Source of the DNA: Paraburkholderia madseniana
GTDB lineage: Bacteria; Pseudomonadota; Gammaproteobacteria; Burkholderiales; Burkholderiaceae
Direction: 5' to 3'
Length of the DNA stretch: 64,000 nt
NCBI RefSeq assembly: GCF_009690905.1
Contig: NZ_VOSW01000008.1
Span: 79,019-143,018, forward strand
Shown: in pieces, positions 34,651 through 45,086 of the stretch
Layout: each line of letters opens with the position of its first letter
Position numbering within the stretch: the first letter of the stretch is position 1
Notes under the pieces: model-generated
Seen by the model: only the letters and a program-made list of their open reading frames with translations
Databases searched by the model: none
Told to the model about the DNA's origin: nothing
Translations under genes and position numbers: made by a program

Positions 34651-35313
34651 TTAATTAGCGTGGCGCTGGATGCAATCTTCGAGCGCCGCATGCAAGGTTT
34701 CGGTATTGCGTTTCGCATCGTCGAAGACAAAACGGGTACGCGCGCCGTCCAGCTTCAGATCAGCGCCATAGCGATCGACGCCGAGCAGTTGAAGTCCACT
34801 GGCGCCCGGGGAATGACCGGCGAAATGTTCGATCAGCGCATTTTCTTCATCGAAGCCGAGTGGCGGCAGTGGATCGAGTTCGGCGCCGTCGAGCCAGCCC
34901 ATCGCACCGAAGCCGCCGATGTAGCGCAGCCGCTCGAGCCTCATTGCCCAGAACGTGAAATCGCCGAGAACCAGATACCGTTCGGCGTCCGGGTGATAGC
35001 GCAGATAGCGCTGTACGACTTCGGGGGTCGAGTCGACCGGTTCGAACGTGCCGAGCAAGGTGACGCGCTGGCCGCTCAGCACGTCGCCGTCCGGTGCGTC
35101 GACGACCAGAAAGCCGGCGCGCGGGTCGGCGTGCAGGTTGTGCGTATGCTCGGCGAGCCGGCTCACGAGGATCGTCGGACGATGCCGCGGATCCGGCGCG
35201 AACGGCAGCACCGAAGGATAAGGAAAGCCTTCCGGCTGACGCGCGTGAGTTGCGAGCGTACCGATAGCGGCCATATGAAGCAGATGCAGCGGTGCGTGAG
35301 CGGGAATGTTCAA
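34651..35313 (-). CDS. HugZ-like / pyridoxamine-phosphate-oxidase-fold protein
   Basis: A 220-residue protein. The start is taken as TTG 35313 because GAGG stands 8 bases before and the family begins NIPAHAPLHLLH; an ATG 16 codons earlier lacks such a site. It has an N-terminal flavin/haem-binding split-barrel (about 5-150) and a C-terminal DUF2470-like domain (about 160-220) with GVDRYGADL. Related proteins bind haem (HugZ) or FMN. The exact activity is not known. Confidence 0.75.
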   Translation of the reverse strand: MNIPAHAPLHLLHMAAIGTLATHARQPEGFPYPSVLPFAPDPRHRPTILVSRLAEHTHNLHADPRAGFLVVDAPDGDVLSGQRVTLLGTFEPVDSTPEVVQRYLRYHPDAERYLVLGDFTFWAMRLERLRYIGGFGAMGWLDGAELDPLPPLGFDEENALIEHFAGHSPGASGLQLLGVDRYGADLKLDGARTRFVFDDAKRNTETLHAALEDCIQRHAN

Positions 35314-35438
35314 GTTCGCGTTCCTCGATGGCCAGGCATTGGATCGATCTGCTCCAAGCATAAGACAGCGCGCTTCGTTAGAATCGGAAATTCGCTTTCA
35401 ACGCGCTTTCTCACGCGTTCTCCCTCCTCGAGATTTCC

Positions 35439-36650
35439 GTGTCCGACCGCTCCGCCGAATTCGTCACTCTCCCCGCTGCTCATCGCGATCTCTCCGACAC
35501 CGCGCGGCAGCGCGCCCGTATCGCCACGATGGCGCTGTTCTTCATCGCCGGCATGATGTACGCGTCTTGGGGCGTGCACGTGCCGACAGTGCGCGACCGC
35601 TTCCATTTGAACGCGGCGATGCTCTCCTACGCACTGCTTGCTCTCGCCGGTGGCTCGATCGGCGCAATGGCGGCGAATGCGTCCTGGATTGCGCGGGTCG
35701 GCACGCGCCGGGCCTGTCTGACGGGCGGTCTGGTGATGTCGGCATGTGCGGTGCTGATCCTGATCGTGCCGGCTTACTGGATGTTGCTGATCGTGCTGGC
35801 CGTCTTCGGTGCGGGCATGGCCACGCTCGACGTCGCGATGAACGCGGAAGCCAGCGCTGTCGAGAAAACGCTCGGCAAGCCGATCATGTCAGCGCTGCAC
35901 GGCATGTTCAGCGTCGGCGGAATGGTCGGCGCGGCGGTGGGCGGCGTCCTGTTGTCGCGCGGCATGGCGCCGGCTGTGCATCTCACGCTGGCCGCGGCGA
36001 TCAGCGCGCTGGTGCTGATTGCGGCCTGCCCTTCCGTACTGCCGCACGTGCCCCACGCCGACCATCCCGACGCCGCCACGCCGCGCGCCAACCGCTGGCG
36101 ATCGCCGGCCTTGTGGGCGCTCGGTGCCATGGCGCTGGTCGCGCTGATCGCCGAAGGTGCGATGTACGACTGGGCTACCGTCTACATGCGCGACGTCGTG
36201 CTGTCCACGCCGGCCCTCGCGAGCGCGGCCTACGCGGCGTTTTCGGGCGGAATGGCGGCGGCGCGTTTCGCCGGCGACGCCGTGCGCGCCCGCTTCGGCG
36301 CACCGCAACTGGTGATGGCGAGCGCGTCGCTTGCCTGCGCGGGGATGGTCGGCGCACTGCTGCTGCCGAATCCGGTCATCGCCCTCATCGGCTTCACGCT
36401 GATGGGTCTCGGCCTCGCGAACATGATGCCCGTGCTGTTTGCGGCCGCTGCGAGCGTCAAAGGCATTCACGCGGCCGAAGGACTCGCGCATGTCGCCGGG
36501 CTGGCGTACTTCGGGCTGCTGCTCGGGCCCGTGATCATCGGCGCAGTGACGCAGGCGACCAGCTTGCCGATCGGATTGTCCGTGGTGGCCCTGTGTTCGG
36601 CGCTGATCGCGATCGCGGGTCCGAAGGTGCTGCGGCGTTTGAAGATCTGA
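35439..36650 (+). CDS. MFS transporter
   Basis: A 403-residue protein starting with GTG 35439, with about 12 hydrophobic helices. It resembles the YbjJ-like MFS group: helix 1 GMMYASWGVHVPTV, a GTRRA loop after helix 2, and an N-rich MNAEA stretch. Inner-membrane transporter of unknown substrate, single gene, facing away from the HugZ-like gene. Confidence 0.85.
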   Translation: MSDRSAEFVTLPAAHRDLSDTARQRARIATMALFFIAGMMYASWGVHVPTVRDRFHLNAAMLSYALLALAGGSIGAMAANASWIARVGTRRACLTGGLVMSACAVLILIVPAYWMLLIVLAVFGAGMATLDVAMNAEASAVEKTLGKPIMSALHGMFSVGGMVGAAVGGVLLSRGMAPAVHLTLAAAISALVLIAACPSVLPHVPHADHPDAATPRANRWRSPALWALGAMALVALIAEGAMYDWATVYMRDVVLSTPALASAAYAAFSGGMAAARFAGDAVRARFGAPQLVMASASLACAGMVGALLLPNPVIALIGFTLMGLGLANMMPVLFAAAASVKGIHAAEGLAHVAGLAYFGLLLGPVIIGAVTQATSLPIGLSVVALCSALIAIAGPKVLRRLKI

Positions 36651-36907
36651 CGCAGACGCGCGCTGCTGTTGCATCGGCGGGCGTCACGCCATATGAAAAC
36701 CCGCGTTCTTACGTTACGTTACGCGCGGCCTGAACGCTGATGTGTTCCCCGCCACATCGGCGGCATCAACACCTTCATCGCGTCACGCACCCTCTCCCAA
36801 CCTCTTGATTTGTATGACCTTACTCATCGAATCGAGCATGCGAACACAAGTGGCATAGGCCTTGCAGTTAGCTTCCCAGCAATTTTCAAATTACGGGGGA
36901 GCAGACC

Positions 36908-38605
36908 ATGAATCGCAATTTCAAACTGTCGGCGATCGCCATGTGCGTGACGTCGATGATCTTACTGACCGGATGCGGAAGCACGTTGACCGTCCCGAGC
37001 GCCAAGGCCGGGGCGGGTAGTGGTTCCGGCAGCGGCTCGGGCTCTGGTTCGGGAAGCGGCTCGGGAGGCGGAACGCCGACGCCTACTCCGACACCGACGC
37101 CGACGCCTACTCCGACTCCGACTCCGACTCCGACACCGACACCGACACCGACGCCGACGCCGACGCCCACGCCGACACCGACGCCGACACCCACTCCGAC
37201 GCCCACTCCGACGCCGACGCCCACTCCGACGCCGACACCGACGCCCACTCCGACACCAACGCCGACACCAACGCCGACACCAACGCCGACCAGCGCCAAT
37301 CCGATCGGCGTCGTCGTCCAGAACACCAGCAACGTGCTGACCACAGCCGGCCAAACCGTCTCCTCGATCGGCAGCCAGATCGGCCTCACGCCGATCCCCG
37401 GCGCGAACCCGGCCACCACGACCGCGCTCGGCAACGTCGTCTCGAATCTCGGCGCCGGTGTCACCGCAGTCGGCACGGGTGCGGCGAACGGCCTCGGCCA
37501 GCTCGGCAATTCCACCGATCCGCTCGGCACGACGCTGGCGAGCAGCGGCGGCCTGATTTATAACGCAGGCCAGGCCGTCAACAGCGCCGGTCAGCTCGTG
37601 ACGAGTCTCGGCAGCGGTCCCACCGCACCGCTCAGTCCGCTGACCACGCCGCTCGGCAGCACGGTCTCGACGCTCGGCATTGCAGTCAGCAGCCTTGGCA
37701 CGCAACTGAGCTCGCAGCCGACGAACGGCCAGATCCAGCAAGTGACGCAAACCGTCAGCACCGCGATCACGCCGATCACCGCCACACTCGCGCAAACGAC
37801 CCAAACCGTCGGCGATACGACCGGACTCGGCGCACCGCTGAACGGTTTGCTGTCGACCATCGGTCACGGCCTCGACACCGCGGGCAGCCAGGTCAGCAGC
37901 GCGACCAACAACCCGATCGGCCAGAACCTCGGCAATGTCGTGACCAAGCTCGGCGACACGGTCACGTCCGCCGGCGGCCTGCTGACAGCGGGCGGCACAA
38001 GCAGCAGCAACCCGCTCGGCGGCCTCACCGGCATCCTGAATCCGGGCGGCAGCGGTGGCGCAACGGGCAATCCGCTGGCGCCGTTGACCAGCATTCTCAC
38101 CGCGTTGCCCGGCACCTTGAGCGGCGGCCTGACCGGCGGCAGCGGTTCGGGCAGCCCGCTTGCGCCAATTACCAGCGTCCTTAGCACGGTGACCGGCAGT
38201 CTCGGTGGCCTCGGCGGCAGCTCGGGTAGCAGCCCGCTTGCCCCCCTGACCAGCGTCCTCAACACCGTGACTGGCAGTCTCGGTGGCCTCGGCGGTAGCT
38301 CAGGCAGCAGCCCGCTTGCACCGCTGACCGGTGTGCTGAACTCGGTCACGGGCGCATTGAGCGGGGGGACCGGCGGCAGCGGCAACCCGCTGGCACCGGT
38401 GACGTCGGCAGTGTCGTCGCTGACAGGCGCGCTCGGGTCGGCTGCGGGCTCGGGCGGCACTGGCAGTACCAGCAACCCGCTTGCGCCGATCACCGGTCTG
38501 CTGGGCACTGTCACCGGCGCATTGACCGGTTCGGGGACCTCGACCGGCGGCACCACGGGCGGTGGCTTGCTCGGCGGTCTGGCCGGCCTGACGAGCAAGA
38601 AGTAA
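36908..38605 (+). CDS. Thr-Pro repeat / Gly-Ser-rich surface lipoprotein (collagen-like annotation)
   Basis: A 565-residue protein. The signal peptide ends in lipobox LLTGC (about 19-23), so it is a lipoprotein. It continues with a GS-repeat (about 37-54), 36 consecutive Thr-Pro pairs (about 56-128), a region of about 260 residues rich in Gly, Ser, Thr and Val with heptad-like spacing, and C-terminal repeats of about 25 residues around [18 protein letters not shown]. The rigid TP stalk should hold the C-terminal part away from the membrane. Related Burkholderia proteins are annotated as collagen-like. Role unknown; adhesion or matrix is a guess. Confidence 0.8.
   Translation: MNRNFKLSAIAMCVTSMILLTGCGSTLTVPSAKAGAGSGSGSGSGSGSGSGSGGGTPTPTPTPTPTPTPTPTPTPTPTPTPTPTPTPTPTPTPTPTPTPTPTPTPTPTPTPTPTPTPTPTPTPTPTPTSANPIGVVVQNTSNVLTTAGQTVSSIGSQIGLTPIPGANPATTTALGNVVSNLGAGVTAVGTGAANGLGQLGNSTDPLGTTLASSGGLIYNAGQAVNSAGQLVTSLGSGPTAPLSPLTTPLGSTVSTLGIAVSSLGTQLSSQPTNGQIQQVTQTVSTAITPITATLAQTTQTVGDTTGLGAPLNGLLSTIGHGLDTAGSQVSSATNNPIGQNLGNVVTKLGDTVTSAGGLLTAGGTSSSNPLGGLTGILNPGGSGGATGNPLAPLTSILTALPGTLSGGLTGGSGSGSPLAPITSVLSTVTGSLGGLGGSSGSSPLAPLTSVLNTVTGSLGGLGGSSGSSPLAPLTGVLNSVTGALSGGTGGSGNPLAPVTSAVSSLTGALGSAAGSGGTGSTSNPLAPITGLLGTVTGALTGSGTSTGGTTGGGLLGGLAGLTSKK
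37073..37291 (+). repeat. Tandem ACNCCN repeat encoding (Thr-Pro)36
   Basis: About 219 bases of 6-bp units with third-base variation (ACG/ACA/ACT/ACC with CCG/CCC/CCT/CCA). Such arrays expand and contract, so length should vary between strains. Confidence 0.9.
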
Positions 38606-38659
38606 CGAATACGAATAACGACAGCAAATAAAGACGCGAAAAAACAAGCGTCGAAGGGG

Positions 38660-38695
38660 GGCGGCGAGCCGGGTCAACCGGCTCGCCGTTTTTTT
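38660..38695. terminator. Terminator between Thr-Pro lipoprotein and JmjC/cupin genes
   Basis: CGGCGAGCCGG / CCGGCTCGCCG, an 11-bp stem with 5-base loop followed by seven T. Confidence 0.9.
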
Positions 38696-38696
38696 G

Positions 38697-39713
38697 TCAC
38701 AGCTCGTGATATGTCACGTAGTCGCGTGAGAAGTCGTTACGCTGCAGAAAATTGGTGAACGTCATCGTCACCGATGCATCGAGTCCTTCCACGTAATGCC
38801 ACCAGCCGATCGGCAGAAACAGTAATTCGCCGGGTTCGAGCGTGCATTCCATCAAATGCGCATTGCGCATCGACGGGAAACGCTCGTAGTCGATCGCACC
38901 GCCGTCCACCTCCGAATAACAATGCAGCATGTTCGCCATATGCGGCGTATCGGACAAGGGCACCAGCTTGATCTGTTTGCGGCCGATCACCTGCGCCATG
39001 AAGTTATTGGTCAGATCATGGTGAAACGGCGTCTTCGTTCCTGCCGGCCCCATCCAGAAAAAACCCGTATCGGGCGACTCGGCATCGAGATATTCGCGGA
39101 TAGTCGGCGCGTCTGACCATAACGCCGCGAGGGACGCGCGATTGTGCGAAGTGTTATTGGCGGTCATGTAGAAATCGTTAGTCGGGCCGCTGCGCTCGAC
39201 GAGATCGACATAATCGGCAAAGCGCATCATGCGCTTGAGCTTCGGCTGATTGATCTCATAATTCGCATCCGACTCGCGGCCGAACTGCACCTCGACTTCA
39301 CAATCGCCGCACCGCTCGCGAAAGTAGTCGAAACTCCACTGCGTGCGCGCCGGCCAGAAATCGAAAGCGCCGGTGATGATGACCGGCCGGTTCTGAAAGT
39401 AGTACTGCTCAAAGAACTCGTCACGCGATAAACGCTCGCGCCGTTCGATCACGCCGCTTCCGGCGCGCATACGATTGAGCGTGCCGTACACCGACAATAT
39501 CCATTCACGCTTGCGCAAACGATTGCGCAAGCGCACGGCACCCTCAAAGTAAGGACTCGCGAGCGCCGCCTCGATTTCGCGCGCGGCTTCGGCGGGGTCG
39601 AAACCATGTCCGACCAGCGCACCGTGCAGCGCAGGCGGCGGTGCGTCGAGCAGCAGATTCTCGGCAATCCAGCGGCGCCAGCCGTTGTCGATCGAACGGA
39701 TCACAGTGGTCAC
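38697..39713 (-). CDS. Cupin-like / JmjC-domain Fe(II), 2-oxoglutarate oxygenase
   Basis: A 338-residue protein. The iron site is visible as FHHDLTNN (HxD at about 229-231) and a distal His in GWWHYVEG near 307. Between them is the double-stranded beta-helix with KQIKLVPLSD. This is the cupin_8 / JmjC hydroxylase family, which hydroxylates proteins or small molecules. The N-terminal 90 residues are helical and probably a docking domain. No neighbour suggests the substrate. Confidence 0.85.
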   Translation of the reverse strand: MTTVIRSIDNGWRRWIAENLLLDAPPPALHGALVGHGFDPAEAAREIEAALASPYFEGAVRLRNRLRKREWILSVYGTLNRMRAGSGVIERRERLSRDEFFEQYYFQNRPVIITGAFDFWPARTQWSFDYFRERCGDCEVEVQFGRESDANYEINQPKLKRMMRFADYVDLVERSGPTNDFYMTANNTSHNRASLAALWSDAPTIREYLDAESPDTGFFWMGPAGTKTPFHHDLTNNFMAQVIGRKQIKLVPLSDTPHMANMLHCYSEVDGGAIDYERFPSMRNAHLMECTLEPGELLFLPIGWWHYVEGLDASVTMTFTNFLQRNDFSRDYVTYHEL

Positions 39714-39771
39714 GGCATTCTCCCAAACGATGTGCTCAAACCCGCTAGCCTCGCACGCAAACGCTCAAAAG

Positions 39772-39808
39772 AAAAGGCACGCGAGCCTTGCGGCGCGCGT
39801 GCCTTTTA
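39772..39808. terminator. Terminator downstream of livK-like gene
   Basis: AAAGGCACGCG / CGCGTGCCTTT stem with A-run and T-run on the two sides. Confidence 0.75.
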
Positions 39809-39854
39809 TCTGCTTGATCGAAGACAAACCAGGCTGTCTTCGGTCATGCGGCTC

Positions 39855-41000
39855 TTACATCTTCACTACGTCGAGCAGCGTCTTCTTGCCTGCCTTGTAG
39901 TTGTACAGCGAGATCACGCCGTGTTGAAGGTCGCCCTTCGAGTCGAACGTGGTTTCGCCGATCACACCCTTGTAGTCGGTCGCCGGCATAGCTGCCAGGA
40001 TCTTCGACGGATCGGTCGAGTTCGAACGCTTCATAGCGTCGACGATGATGTACACAGCGTCATACGTGAACGGAGCGTAGATCTGGATCGGCTGACCGAA
40101 ACGCTTCTGATACTTGGCGAGGAACGCTGCGCCGCCAGCCATCTTCTCGAGCGCCATACCGGCTTCCGAGCAGACGATGTTGTCGGTTGCGTCGCCAGCC
40201 AGGTCCGACAGCTTGTCGGTACACACGCCGTCGCCCGCCAGCACCTTCGCACGCAGGCCGAGCTGCTTGGCTTGCTTGGCGAACGGGCCGCCGGTTGCGT
40301 CCATACCGCCGTACATGATCGCGTCCGGGTTTTCGCCCTTGATCTTCGTCAGAATCGCGCGGAAGTCGACAGCCTTGTCGTTCGTCGCGTCATGCGACAT
40401 CACGTTCAGGCCCAGCGACTTGGCGGTCTTTTCGAATTCGTTGGCGAGACCCTGGCCGTAAGCGGTCGAGTCGTCGACGATCGCGACGCTCTTCACTTTC
40501 AGACCCTTGGCTGCATAGTTAGCCAGCGCCGGACCTTGTTGCGCATCGGTCGCCACGACACGGTACGTCGTCTTGAAACCTTGTTGCGTGTAGGCCGGGT
40601 TCGTTGCCGACGGCGAGATCTGCACGATGCCAGCATCGCTATAGATCTTCGAAGCCGGGATCGAGGTGCCCGAGTTCAAGTGGCCGACCACTGCGACGAC
40701 CTTATCGTCAACCAGCTTCTGCGCGACTTGCGTAGCCGTACGCGGGTCAGCTGCGTCGTCCTGTGCGTCGAGTTGCAGCGTGATTTTCTGGCCACCGATC
40801 GTCAGACCCTTGGCGTTGATTTCTTCAACAGCCAGACGTGCGCCGTTTTCGTTGTCTTTACCCAGGTGAGCGATACCGCCGGTCAACGGTGCAACGTGGC
40901 CGATCTTGACGACCTCGTCCGCCACCGCGCCCGTTGCCAACGACGCAAACAACATGGCCGCAGCGCTGATCGGCAACAGCTTTTGAATCTTGATGTTCAT
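39855..41000 (-). CDS. livK: Branched-chain amino-acid ABC transporter, periplasmic binding protein
   Basis: A 381-residue protein. The start at 41000 follows CTGGAGACTTAC; a longer frame to 41030 lacks this. Signal peptide about 1-26 (ATGAVA / DEVVKIG). The mature part is a type I periplasmic-binding fold of the LivJ/LivK family (GHVAPLTGG, QDDAADPRTA, GHLNSGTS, SPSATNPAYT). It delivers Leu/Ile/Val or related amino acids to a LivHMGF importer, whose genes are not in the window. It stands alone, as in many Burkholderia genomes. Confidence 0.9.
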   Translation of the reverse strand: MNIKIQKLLPISAAAMLFASLATGAVADEVVKIGHVAPLTGGIAHLGKDNENGARLAVEEINAKGLTIGGQKITLQLDAQDDAADPRTATQVAQKLVDDKVVAVVGHLNSGTSIPASKIYSDAGIVQISPSATNPAYTQQGFKTTYRVVATDAQQGPALANYAAKGLKVKSVAIVDDSTAYGQGLANEFEKTAKSLGLNVMSHDATNDKAVDFRAILTKIKGENPDAIMYGGMDATGGPFAKQAKQLGLRAKVLAGDGVCTDKLSDLAGDATDNIVCSEAGMALEKMAGGAAFLAKYQKRFGQPIQIYAPFTYDAVYIIVDAMKRSNSTDPSKILAAMPATDYKGVIGETTFDSKGDLQHGVISLYNYKAGKKTLLDVVKM

Positions 41001-41380
41001 GTAAGTCTCCAGTTTCGGTCCCAAAAACAACGTAATCGCCCTGTGCCCCCGCTTCCCTACACGTGTCGCTCAGTCCCGTGGACGACCACGCCGGTTGCAT
41101 CGTTCATGCACTTGGCCAGTACGTTCACCGGACTGTTTGTGGCAGACGGCAAACCGTACTTGCGCGCAAGTGTAGGCCATCAAATTAAATTGTGGGACTT
41201 TTTTGAGGAAGTGGGATGAACACTAATAGCGTTTATCCAACAGGAGTCGATTCCGGCTGGAAAGACAGGCTGGAAAGCACCAGCCCATGCGGGTTTCCGC
41301 TAGGTTCGCCTATCGTCTAACAGCGCGGCCTAAAGCTTTTAGCGTGTTAAACCGTTAATGTTTCGAATAGGCTTTGTGCG
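41001..41380. other. Promoter region of livK-like gene
   Basis: About 380 bases without a gene; the livK promoter must lie here on the minus strand. No regulator site recognised. Confidence 0.4.
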
Positions 41381-41415
41381 TAAAAACAAAGCGCGTCGCA
41401 GTTGCTGCGACGCGC
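41381..41415 (-). terminator. Terminator of nitronate monooxygenase gene
   Basis: GCGCGTCGCA / TGCGACGCGC, a 10-bp stem with a 5-base loop, followed on the minus strand by TTTGTTTTTA. Confidence 0.85.
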
Positions 41416-41432
41416 GTCTGAGCCATGCCGAA

Positions 41433-42536
41433 TCAACGTTTGAGCGCGCCGATCCGTGCTGCCACAGCATGCCATTCCTGCTCGAGTTGCCCAACCAGTT
41501 CGGCAGCGCCGAGGCCTTCCCGGCGCTTGCGGCCAAGCGGCGCGCCCTGGCCTGACCATAGAGACAGATAGTCGCCGTTATCCGCGCGGCTCGCGGTTTG
41601 CCGCAGTTCCTGCGTCAAGGCGTTTTGCACCGGATAAGGCGCGACCTTATGCGCCGACTCGCTTAACCGCTGCATCAACGGATTGCGTATGCCGCGCGCA
41701 TGACGGCCGGTGATCGCGCGCGTCACGGAGGTCGATGTGTCGGACATCGAACGTACTCGGGTTTTCCATGCCTGCGGTATCGCACTCTCCAGACAAGTGA
41801 GGAACGCAGTGCCCATCACCGCGGCTTGCGCGCCGAGCGCGAGTGCGGCGACGATGCCGCGTCCGTCCATGATGCCGCCGGCGGCCAGTACCGGCAGCCC
41901 GGTCGCATCGACGAGTTGCGGCACGAGCGCCATCGTGCCGACCAGCGCCTCCTCGAATGCGCCGATGAAGGTGCCGCGATGCGCGCCCGCCTCCGCGCCT
42001 TGCGCGGCGATGGCATCTGCGCCCACGTCGCGCCAGGCGACACCCTCGGCAACATGCGTCGCGGTGCCTATTACATATAGGCCGTTCGCATGCAGTCGGG
42101 CGACGTCGGCGGCGGAAAGCAATCCGAACGTGAAACTCGCCACCGGCACGCGCAATTCAATCAGCGTTTCCAGTTGCGCGCGAAAATCCGGCGCGTAGCG
42201 TTCGAGCGGCTGACCCGGCGGCAAACCGAGGTCCGTGCGCAATGGATCGATTGCTTCGAGCGCGTGACGCACGGTGGCTTCGTCCGGCGCGGCCGGCTCC
42301 AGTACAAACAGATTCACGCCGAACGGGCGATCCGTCAGCGCGCGAATCGCCGCGACTTCGCTTGCGATCTTCTCGGGCGACAGTGCCGCCGCCGCGAGGA
42401 AGCCAAGACCGCCGGCATTCGATACCGCCGCCACCATCGCAGGCGTCGTCGCGCCGCCGGCCATCGGCGCCTGCACGACCGGCACCCGCAACTCGAAACG
42501 CGCCGCAAACGGCGTCACAAAACTGCCTTCATTCAT
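41433..42536 (-). CDS. Nitronate monooxygenase (2-nitropropane dioxygenase family)
   Basis: A 367-residue FMN-dependent TIM-barrel enzyme. The start at 42536 follows GAGAGGGAATC. Motifs: PVVQAPMAGG at about 19-28, GGLGFLAA near 42-49, GAEAGAHRG (about 186-194) with the active-site His, and GGIMDGRGI (about 220-228) for phosphate binding. The family oxidises alkyl nitronates such as propionate-3-nitronate. It stands alone and is transcribed away from the dienelactone hydrolase. Confidence 0.9.
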   Translation of the reverse strand: MNEGSFVTPFAARFELRVPVVQAPMAGGATTPAMVAAVSNAGGLGFLAAAALSPEKIASEVAAIRALTDRPFGVNLFVLEPAAPDEATVRHALEAIDPLRTDLGLPPGQPLERYAPDFRAQLETLIELRVPVASFTFGLLSAADVARLHANGLYVIGTATHVAEGVAWRDVGADAIAAQGAEAGAHRGTFIGAFEEALVGTMALVPQLVDATGLPVLAAGGIMDGRGIVAALALGAQAAVMGTAFLTCLESAIPQAWKTRVRSMSDTSTSVTRAITGRHARGIRNPLMQRLSESAHKVAPYPVQNALTQELRQTASRADNGDYLSLWSGQGAPLGRKRREGLGAAELVGQLEQEWHAVAARIGALKR

Positions 42537-42810
42537 GATCGATTCCCTCTCCGGCAAAGCGCTCGTAGCATCGACGAGCCAGGACTTTAGACTCTACCGA
42601 GCCGTGCGCGCGCGGAGAAATGAATTATCGAGAATGTTTCAATCGCCTTACGAGATTATCGCCGCGCGGCGGGCGTCGTCAGGCCGCGCGCGGCCTCAAT
42701 GCAAGCCGTTTCTTTTGATGGCAAACTGACCGCCCGTCTCAGGTATTCAGGCCTCTGGCATTCATTCAGACCGACCCCGCGCATCGACGCACGAGTAAAT
42801 GGAGAGCAAC

Positions 42811-43509
42811 ATGAGCACGACTTCCCGCTGGATCGACATTCCCGTCGGCAACGACAGTTTCGGCGGCTATCTGGCGCTGCCCAAAGGCGGCAAGGGACCG
42901 GCCGTCATCATCATTCAGGAAATCTTCGGCGTGAACAGCCACATCCGCTCGGTCGCGGACCAGTACGCGCAAGACGGCTACGTCGCGCTCGCACCGGACA
43001 TTTTCTGGCGCGTGCAGCCGCGCGTCGAATTGACGTATGACGGCGCGGATCGCGAGAAAGGCATCGAGTTGATGCAAAAGACCAATGTCGACCTGGCGGT
43101 GGCCGATATCGGCGCAGCCGCCGCGGCGCTGCGCGCGATGCCGGAAGTGACCGGCAAAATTGCGGCGATCGGCTTCTGCTTCGGCGGTCAGCTCGCGTAT
43201 CTGGCCGCCGCGCAAGGCTCGCTCGACGGCGCGGTGGCGTACTACGGCGGCGGCATCCAGAACAAGCTCGAGCAGGCCGCGAAGATCAAAGTGCCGATGC
43301 AATTCCACTACGGCGAACTCGACGCGCATATCCCGCTGTCGGCCGTCGGCCAGATTCAGGAGCGCTTCGCCGGCCGTGCCGATGCGGAATTCAACATTTA
43401 TCCGAACGCCGATCACGGCTTCAACTGCTCGGACCGCGCGTCGTATAGCCAGCCCGCTGCAGCGCTCGCGCATGGCCGCACGCTGATCTTCCTCGGTGAG
43501 CGGTTGTAA
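42811..43509 (+). CDS. Dienelactone hydrolase family protein
   Basis: A 232-residue alpha/beta hydrolase with the start at 42811 behind ATGGAGAG. Cys nucleophile in GFCFGG (about 119-124), Asp in GELDAHI (about 167-173) and His in ADHGFN (about 198-203) complete the Cys-Asp-His triad. IIQEIFGVN near the N-terminus supplies the conserved Glu. The type enzyme opens dienelactone in chlorocatechol degradation, but many homologues act on other lactones or esters. Followed by an amidase gene 29 bases downstream. Confidence 0.9.
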   Translation: MSTTSRWIDIPVGNDSFGGYLALPKGGKGPAVIIIQEIFGVNSHIRSVADQYAQDGYVALAPDIFWRVQPRVELTYDGADREKGIELMQKTNVDLAVADIGAAAAALRAMPEVTGKIAAIGFCFGGQLAYLAAAQGSLDGAVAYYGGGIQNKLEQAAKIKVPMQFHYGELDAHIPLSAVGQIQERFAGRADAEFNIYPNADHGFNCSDRASYSQPAAALAHGRTLIFLGERL

Positions 43510-43538
43510 TAACACTCGATAGCGAGGGTCCCTCCGTC

Positions 43539-45059
43539 GTGCAATCAGACTATCTCGCCCATGACGCCATCGGCCTCGCCGAACTGGTTCGAAGCCGCGA
43601 AGCAAGCGCTCGCGAATTGCTGGACATCGCGATCTCCCGCACCGAGGCCGTCAATCCCGCGATCAATGCGATCGTCCTGAAGGACTATGACGCCGCGCGT
43701 CAGCGTGCCTCGCGTGATGATGCGAACAGAGCGAACGGCGCGAACCAAGCGGATGGTGGCAGCACGCAAGCAGCGCTCGCGGGCGTGCCTTATCTGATCA
43801 AGGACCTGGGCGCAGCGGTCGCCGGATTGCGCATGTCGATGGGCAGCCGCCACTATCGCCATTTCATTCCTACCGAGGACGCACCGGTCGTCGCGCTCGC
43901 AAAGGCGGCCGGTCTCAACATCTTCGCCAAGACCAGTACGTCCGAACTCGGTCAGATGCCTTATACGGAGCCCGAATTGTTCGGCGCGTGCCGCAATCCG
44001 TGGAATCTCGACCACACGCCTGGCGGTTCGAGCGGCGGTGCGGCCGCGGCAGTGGCTGCGGGCATCGTGCCACTCGCGCATGCATCGGATGGTGGCGGCT
44101 CGATCCGCATTCCCGCTTCATGTTGCGGACTATTCGGCCTCAAGCCTTCGCGCGGACGTGTCCCGCGCGCGACACCGACTGCCGCAGTCGGTGAACTCGG
44201 CATCGATCACGCGGTATCGCGCAGTGTGCGCGACAGTGCATTGCTGCTCGATCTGCTGGCGGGCAACGCGGACAGGCCGCTCGGCGCGCCGGGCACTTTC
44301 CTTGGCGCCAGCCGCGAGCCATGCAAGCCGCTGAACATTGCCTACGTCACTGATCCGATGCTGGCCTTCTCGCTCTCCGCCGACTCGCGCGCCGCGCTCG
44401 AAGACGCCGCGCAACTCGCCAGTTCGCTAGGCCATAACATCGAACCGGTGTCGCTCGGCATCGATTTCGCGGCAGTCCGCCATGCGTTCCTGATGATCTG
44501 GTCGGTGACGGCGGAAGAAATGGTGCTGAACGCCGATCGCATCACCGGCCGCAAGCCGCTGCGCGACGAATTCGAAATCTCGACATGGACGATGGCGCAC
44601 ATCGGCCGCAAACTCGGCGAGCACGGCCTGCCCAGCGCACTGGAAGAACAGCGCCGCATCACAGAGCGTCTCACCGATTTGCTGAACCGCTACGACGTGC
44701 TGCTGTGCGCGACGCTCGCCGACGCGCCGATCAAGATCGGCGAAATGCACCCCACCTCCGCGGAGCGCATGCAGATGCGCGCCGTCACGGCGATGCCGCT
44801 CGAAGCCCTGATGAAGAAGGTGCTGACCGAAGCGTCGAACAAGGGGTTCGCATGGGCGGGATGCACAGCGTTGTTCAATCTGAGCGGACAACCGGCGATG
44901 TCGGTGCCGCTTTACTGGAACGCGCGCGGGCTGCCCATCGGCGTGCAGTTCGCCACGCGTAACGGCGGCGAAGCAACGCTGTTGCGACTGGCCGCGCAAC
45001 TCGAAGCGGCGCGGCCGTGGTTCGACAAACGGCCACCGTTGATACCGGCGCGCAGCTAG
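43539..45059 (+). CDS. Amidase signature family enzyme
   Basis: A 506-residue protein starting at GTG 43539. The Ser-cisSer-Lys triad is present: Lys in LIKDLG (about 87-92), Ser in [11 protein letters not shown] (about 187-197; the signature nucleophile follows), and the [14 protein letters not shown] loop (about 166-179). Hydrolyses amide bonds of small molecules or related carbamoyl compounds; substrate not evident. Probably co-transcribed with the dienelactone hydrolase gene. Confidence 0.9.
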   Translation: MQSDYLAHDAIGLAELVRSREASARELLDIAISRTEAVNPAINAIVLKDYDAARQRASRDDANRANGANQADGGSTQAALAGVPYLIKDLGAAVAGLRMSMGSRHYRHFIPTEDAPVVALAKAAGLNIFAKTSTSELGQMPYTEPELFGACRNPWNLDHTPGGSSGGAAAAVAAGIVPLAHASDGGGSIRIPASCCGLFGLKPSRGRVPRATPTAAVGELGIDHAVSRSVRDSALLLDLLAGNADRPLGAPGTFLGASREPCKPLNIAYVTDPMLAFSLSADSRAALEDAAQLASSLGHNIEPVSLGIDFAAVRHAFLMIWSVTAEEMVLNADRITGRKPLRDEFEISTWTMAHIGRKLGEHGLPSALEEQRRITERLTDLLNRYDVLLCATLADAPIKIGEMHPTSAERMQMRAVTAMPLEALMKKVLTEASNKGFAWAGCTALFNLSGQPAMSVPLYWNARGLPIGVQFATRNGGEATLLRLAAQLEAARPWFDKRPPLIPARS

Positions 45060-45086
45060 ACGAACGGGCGCCGAACGACTGCACGC

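Noticed and set aside
36886..37530. Antisense Gly-Val repeat protein over the Thr-Pro array
   Set aside because: It is the mirror of the TP codon repeat, and the plus-strand frame has a signal peptide, lipobox and good ribosome binding site.
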